Part shown: in pieces, positions 59,101 through 64,000 of the stretch
Layout: the number at the start of each line of letters is the position of its first letter
How positions within the stretch are numbered: the stretch's first letter is position 1
From: Ostrinia nubilalis
Lineage: Eukaryota > Arthropoda > Insecta > Lepidoptera > Crambidae
DNA: 64,000 nucleotides
Assembly: GCF_963855985.1 (NCBI RefSeq)
Contig: NC_087090.1
Coordinates: 16,428,501 to 16,492,500 of the forward strand
Direction: 5' to 3'
Position numbers and translations under genes: made by a program
The notes under the pieces: generated by a model
Seen by the model: the letters and a program-made list of their open reading frames with translations, nothing else
Database searches by the model: none
Told to the model about the DNA's origin: nothing

Positions 59101-60332
59101 GCGGAATTGCCTAACATACTCGTACCATCTATACTAATATTATAAAGAGGAAAGATTTGTACCTATTTTTGTATGTTTGTAATGAATAGGCTCAAAAAGT
59201 ACTGGGCCGATTTAAAAAATTCTTTCACCATTCGAAAGCTACATTATCCACGAGTAACATAGGCTAAATTTTATTTTGGAAAAACATAGGGTTCAGAGGT
59301 CCACGCGCGCGAAGCCGCGGGCGGAAAGCTAGTATTTTATACATATATTAAAATAGATTACCTCATCTAGTTATTGAAAAAAATACAAATTCCTGCCATT
59401 ACTTTATGTGATAGTAAAATCAGTTAGTTAAAGTTTTGCGCAACATGATTAATTTTATAGCATCGTTAAATAGTGCTTAGCCCTAGTTAATGAACGAGGT
59501 TTAATTGCGAAAACATTTTTTTTTATGGCTATTATTAATAATGGGAACTTTAAATGAACAATTATGTTGGATTTTTAAATTAAAACACGCCGCGAAATAG
59601 CATTTTGGCGTGTGTTTTCGACTACGAGCCTTATTGCAGGCAGATTTGGAGCTTCTGCTCTAAGTCTATGCGCAAACCACCGATTTTTAGTCGGCCGATA
59701 GTTAAGCCCCGATTCTAATTTGTATGAAGAATCAACCGGTGTAATGTGTGCACTCCCATACATGCCCAAATGCCCATACTGATTAACTGCCCGACTAAAC
59801 TATCCTCCGACAAAAATCGGTGATCTGCGCCTACGCTAAACACTTTCATTCAAGGTTTTTGTATCTTTAGACTAGAATTGAACCTTAAAACAAAGCAATA
59901 AGGTTCAATACATTTTCTAATCAATTGAATGTGATTCTTAAATATTTCAATTTTGTCCCAAGGAAACCGGGCAGCCACTGGGCGTTGCAGCAAGCGAAGC
60001 AGAATCTAGTCAACCACTACCTCGTAGTGGGAGTGACGGAAGAAATGCTGGACTTCATCATGGTCTTAGAGGCAGCCCTGCCCAGGATGTTCAGGGGTGC
60101 CACCGAGCACTACCTGAACAGCAACAAGTCGCACCTGCGTCAAACCAGCTCAAAACTCCAACCCAGCCCGGAGACCATAGAAAAGATACAACAGTCCAAC
60201 ATCTGGAAAATGGAGAACGAATTGTACGAATTCGCGCTAGAACACTTCAAATTCGTCAAACGGCGAATCCTGTTGAAGGAGCCCAACAGTGTTGCGCAGA
60301 CATTCTTCTACGAAAAGATACGGCCTAAATGA
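56191..60332 (+). CDS. Hs2st: Heparan sulfate 2-O-sulfotransferase (Hs2st/pipe family)
   Basis: Exons 56191-56302, 56380-56683, 57004-57142, 58491-58588 and 59963-60332 join in phase to 1023 nt (340 aa). It is a Golgi type II membrane enzyme that transfers sulfate from PAPS to the 2-O position of iduronate in heparan sulfate. Residues ~8-22 form the signal anchor ([15 protein letters not shown]). [10 protein letters not shown] (~69-78) is the 5'-phosphosulfate binding loop. YHGH (129-131) holds the catalytic histidine pair. [15 protein letters not shown] is the 3'-phosphate site. CGHSAQCW keeps the paired cysteines. The end, [11 protein letters not shown], is near the family's C terminus. NIT and NVT are potential glycosylation sites. 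Two adjacent Met codons start the frame, and I used the first. Confidence 0.94.
57369..58160 (+). repeat. ~785-bp dispersed repeat, copy 2
   Basis: Same element as 34829-35611, here in HS2ST intron 3. Differences are mostly single substitutions plus poly-A length near 57918. Confidence 0.8.
58720..59040. mobile_element. Hairpin MITE (family of 7981) split by a LINE tail
   Basis: Outer sequence runs 'cagtcagcatcacataattc' to 'gaactattttacgctgt'. It is interrupted at 58761-58929 by the insertion described separately. Confidence 0.75.
58761..58929 (+). mobile_element. LINE 3' tail with 11-bp target duplication
   Basis: Contains 'caagcgtggggattatggca' and 'cagcagtggactgtaaaggg', and ends (gat)n, as in lepidopteran LINE tails. 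The direct repeat aaagtagccaa flanks it (58750-58760, 58930-58940). Confidence 0.85.
59130..59335 (-). repeat. 'gcgaagccgcgggcggaaag' dispersed repeat, inverted copy
   Basis: Reverse orientation relative to 957 and 41284. Includes 'actgggccgatttaaaaaat' and ends at 'ggaaagctagtattttata'. Confidence 0.65.
59665..59832. mobile_element. Short MITE in HS2ST intron 4
   Basis: Imperfect inverted ends 'gcgcaaaccaccgattttta' and 'aaaatcggtgatctgcgc', with inner 'gccgatagttaa'/'ttaactgcccgac'. It ends about 130 bp before the last exon. Confidence 0.6.
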
Positions 60333-62945
60333 GAATACGTTTTACTGTTGACCACAGTAATATCATTGAAACAGTACGTTCGTGCGACTTTGAAAACCAA
60401 CCGGTTGCTAGTGAAAGTCATATCGGAATATAATTATACAATTCGCTTAGCTCTAGGTTGGACTTAAAGGGTAAACTTTTTAGGTAAATTATTACAATTG
60501 ACTTATAATCAATATGCAATATATCAATGTTATACTCGTAGTTGTAGCATAAGAATGATGGCTATTCGGATTTTAGAAAAAGTTTATTCTTTATTCTAAG
60601 AGCCAACACTGCTGAATACTGAGTTGATACTTGAGGAATTAGTTATTTCTTCCCACAAAAACATTACCAAGTTACTTTAACAGTTCATGCTGCATACCAA
60701 TATAAATAACAAAGCTGCATCTGTATATTTGACAGTCGTTCTTGCCAGCATTTCGCTATGAGTGGGAGAAATGCATAGATCCGAAAACAGAAAAATCACG
60801 TTTACTTAACCCCACGGGACACAGTTTCAAGTTTCATCTCAGTATTTGCGCGAAAAACTACTTAAATATCTCGTCATTCCATGCATTTGCATGTCATTGG
60901 TAGTTTTATTTTTACTTGAAGACAGTTTACATACCATTGATAATTTAATTTTTATACTAATCTAATTTTATTATATCTTGTTATTTTGTGTACTTTATGT
61001 ACTTACATTTTTTTATTATATTGACATGTATAGTGTTCATTGTAGTTAAATTTAAGTCCTAGGTCTAATAATGTATCAAATATTTACAGTACTAAATAAT
61101 TTCGTTAGAAGAAAGAGACAATGCTCTACAAAACGGCGTATAGCGTTCTCTCACTCTCACATTAGCTGGAATCTTTTTCATGCATAACCCCATTTAATAC
61201 TTAATTATGGTATTGCAGTGCCTAAAGAATTTTACTAAGCTTTATGTAAGGGGTTAAAATACCAAAGTTAATGAGATTTACGGTTTAGGCACTCAAGTAC
61301 CTGATAAAAATCTGTTTAAACGGTGATCTTTAAAACATATACTTAATACATTAATTTCGTATGTATTATAGTAGAAACATTTTACAAGTTTTTCATCAAA
61401 TTGCACCGTTATAGATGCTTTGCACAGTAATATTACTTATATCTGCTAATTATTATTACTAACCAATAACCATACATATTATTATGTAGCAAGAAATTAT
61501 TGAATATAGTTGTTTATGATGAATTTATAGCCTGGACTTGTATAATATTGTATTAACTAATTTAGAAAATTATAGGACGAATTATGTGAATTGATACTTA
61601 ATAGCAATTATTTTTGTGTTCATAGATATTTAAATTATAACAATTTGTATATTTTGATTATTATTGTTGATATTTTATATAGAAAAGACAATCTGAATTA
61701 TTTTTATAAGAACGCTCAAGTTTGTTTGTGTTTGTATGCAGTGGCTTATGTTTTTTGACATAACAATGTAATAAAGTATCTCTCTTCCTCTAGATAGTTA
61801 GTCTGTTAATAGACCGAATTCTAAGAGAGAGCGAGACGACTAATCATCTCTCTGTCATGCTTAGACAGAGACAGCCAACGAATTCTGACTCCGATTTGTA
61901 GTGCAATCACTATCACTCCAAGAGAGGGACAAAAGATGTGTTTTAGATGCATTCGAAATTCGCATAATGAATTTATACCAATTGTATTCTTATGCGATTT
62001 GTATAGTTTCAAATGCGTTAGAAATTTGAATGTTTCAAAAATACTTTCAAAAATAACCCTCTCGCTTAGATTTGATATCGATTGTTCATTGCTTTGGCGC
62101 GCAGCCGGCGCGACTATGACGCGACTTGACGTGTCATGACGTTAGGCGAAACCGCTGTCAATCTTTATATGTATAGCTATATGAGCTGTTTTACACCAAT
62201 GCCGATACAAGACGTGCAATAAGCAACCAATAGAAGTTCGTTATTTACACATCTCCGCTCAGCTTCAGTAGAAAGAGAAACACATCTCACTCAAGTCGCG
62301 CAGCGGTCGTGCCGGCTGTTTAACAAAGCCTCAACTTTTCGTTATTGACTAACTGAATCTTGTTTGTCTAATCAAATATTGTGATATTTTTAAATCCATC
62401 CACGCTTGTTGACCGAGCTGTTAATTTGTTAACTTTTTGTAACTTCGTGCTGTGTGAATATAACGACTCATTTTTGTTGTAAACCTATTTTTGTGTGCAA
62501 TTTTTTGTAACTCGTATTTCAGTTGTATATTAGAGTTTGTAACTAAATATTGATTTATGTAATTCCTACTTAATAATATCAGATTTTGTATTTTTTTTTG
62601 TGTAGATAATGTGTGTAAAAAGGGACCATGGAAATTACAGAATGTAAACGGGTCATTGTGGCGTCGCGTTGACGTCGCGCCGACATCGCGTCGTCACTCT
62701 GAACGACGGATGTCGTGATATTATACGGTCTTTTTATTGATTGATATAAAAGGTATTACTACTCCTATGTACAGGATTTTGACCTTTTATAAGCCTATCT
62801 GTAGAAATTGAAAATTAATTCTGTGAAAAAAAAACAAAAGTTATGCATATCAAGGGTACCTTTCGTTACTTGCAATAAACTCTTGTGTAGACTTTATTGT
62901 TGACATGAAATTTTTAAATGAAAAAGTAAAAAAAAAACTTTGAAC
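60333..62945 (+). other. HS2ST 3' flank, probable 3' UTR
   Basis: AT-rich with no other gene recognised. AATAAA at 61770-61775 is a plausible polyadenylation signal, which would give a 3' UTR of about 1.4 kb. Open frames of 63-67 codons near 61821-62139 look accidental. Confidence 0.4.
61770..61775 (+). terminator. Possible polyadenylation signal of HS2ST
   Basis: Canonical AATAAA followed by a T-rich 'tctctcttcctc'. Other weaker candidates exist, so this is an inference. Confidence 0.35.
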
Positions 62946-62949
62946 TATT

Positions 62950-63095
62950 TCCCTATTTAATTTCGTAGCGAGTTCAATGACAGTTTAACTTTCCCTGGGA
63001 CAAATTCTGTCTTCACTGGTTAAGTTTTGTTGGTGGTCAAGCTGCAGATCTAGAATACCCACAAGTTGCAGTGGTGGAAATAGTTTCCTACCCTA
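62950..63095 (+). repeat. Dispersed repeat (copies at 10861 and 27095)
   Basis: Contains 'gtagcgagttcaatgacagt' and 'tggtggtcaagctgcagatc'. Confidence 0.55.
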
Positions 63096-63644
63096 AAAAG
63101 CACAGAACCACCATTATAATCGGATATTTGGGAAGATTTTTGTGTTGTCTCTGGGAGATGCTCGTATTTATCAAACAAATTGTCCCCGACCTTATTCGAA
63201 CCTAGAATCTTCGTTGGCATTACAGTCCAGTTCGCGAACGATCAGTCCATAAAATTTCCATAACCCAACAAATCATTATCGCTGATACAATTTTATCGAG
63301 CGGATACACCCTGCGTGGCGTAATTAAAACTAGCCATCAAATCTATGGACAAATTACTAAGAACCACCCCTGCTCTATGTCTATGACGTTAAGGTTCAAA
63401 GTCAGTTTCGATCTAGATAGCTAAATTATCAGGGTGGAAACAGAAATAATAATTGTTGATACAATACCGCGATATTTGTTAATGTAAAACAGTTCGTTTG
63501 TCGCTTTCTCCGGCGATTCTCTCTCGAATTTCAGAAAAATATTATAGTCCTTAAGTTTAAATGCTCTTCAAGACTTGCTAATAAAGTCCCTGGATTAGGA
63601 ACTTTTCTACCTACCTCTATTATGGTGAAAACGAGCTATGATAT

Positions 63645-63740
63645 TATTTTTTTATATCCACAACGAGGAAGCTCTTGGCCTGTATCTCACCTGATAGTAA
63701 GTGATGATCAGGCCGAAGGTGGAAGCGAGCTTCACCCGGA
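63645..63740 (-). mobile_element. Non-LTR retroposon 3' tail, inverted
   Basis: T-rich stretch then 'tatccacaacgaggaagctc' and 'ggcctgtatctcacctgata', the complement of the tail at 49340-49440. Confidence 0.6.
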
Positions 63741-64000
63741 ATCGTCAACCACGGAGGAACTGGCTATCTTACCTCTAACTGCCGGTACACAACAATGCTG
63801 TTAACATTGTTGTTATGTTGTGTATCACCCTTTCACGAACCAAACTTTGGAAACTGAGCTTTTACCTGTATCGTACACTTCGTAAGAACGTTACATTACA
63901 TAAAAATGCTCTAGTGTATATTGACCTTTATTAAAAACTAGAACTAGGTTCTAGAATCTCTCTGTCGAGATACGGGACTATTCCCACTTTTCGTTCCCAC

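Overview
The window is nuclear DNA of an animal, almost certainly an insect and most likely a moth or butterfly (Lepidoptera). It has spliced genes with GT/AG introns and AT-rich non-coding DNA, and it is dense in short inverted-repeat elements. Several dispersed repeats have the look I associate with lepidopteran genomes: the 'ctttccgcccgcggcttcgcccgcg' type, the SINE/LINE tails ending near 'ttcctcgttgtggata', and '(cat)n-cagccat' LINE tails. No bacterial or organellar sequence was seen.

Four conserved cellular genes form the backbone. (1) The first coding exon of an SLC7A6OS/Iwr1 homologue lies at the left edge, minus strand, 77-217. (2) A complete MED15 (Mediator tail subunit) gene is on the plus strand, 2745-30398. 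Its 12 coding exons join to exactly 2160 nt (719 aa). (3) A complete TRIM45-like gene is on the minus strand, 53253 down to 37270. Its 11 coding exons join to 1917 nt (638 aa), with RING, B-boxes, coiled coil, filamin repeat and a Cys/His-rich tail. (4) A complete heparan sulfate 2-O-sulfotransferase gene (Hs2st/pipe family) is on the plus strand, 56191-60332, with 5 coding exons and 340 aa. MED15 and TRIM45 converge. TRIM45 and HS2ST are head to head, about 2.9 kb apart. The genes are functionally unrelated: transcription and Pol II import, ubiquitin ligation, heparan sulfate synthesis.

Most of the remaining sequence is mobile or repeat-derived. The largest block is a nested pair of LTR retrotransposons in MED15 intron 6. 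The outer minus-strand element (12856-23573, TSD ATAC, 1.79-kb LTRs, tRNA-Lys-type primer binding site) keeps gag and protease but has lost reverse transcriptase, RNase H and most of integrase. A younger plus-strand Ty3/Gypsy element (18472-23184, TSD CATT, near-identical 601-bp LTRs, CsRn1-like features) sits inside one of its LTRs. It has an intact pol but a very short gag. Around these are at least fifteen families of MITE or foldback elements, many with visible target-site duplications and nested insertions.

The most unusual signal is repeated local amplification of single exons in two unrelated genes. MED15 exons 5, 6 and 7 each occur in about four tandem copies, and TRIM45 exon 6 in about six. 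Most copies are partial or decayed. However, copy 4 of MED15 exon 7 (25747-25862) is fully open with good splice signals, and copy 2 is also open. Because of exon phase these could only be used in a mutually exclusive way. MITE and LINE insertions shared between copies give a relative order for the duplications.
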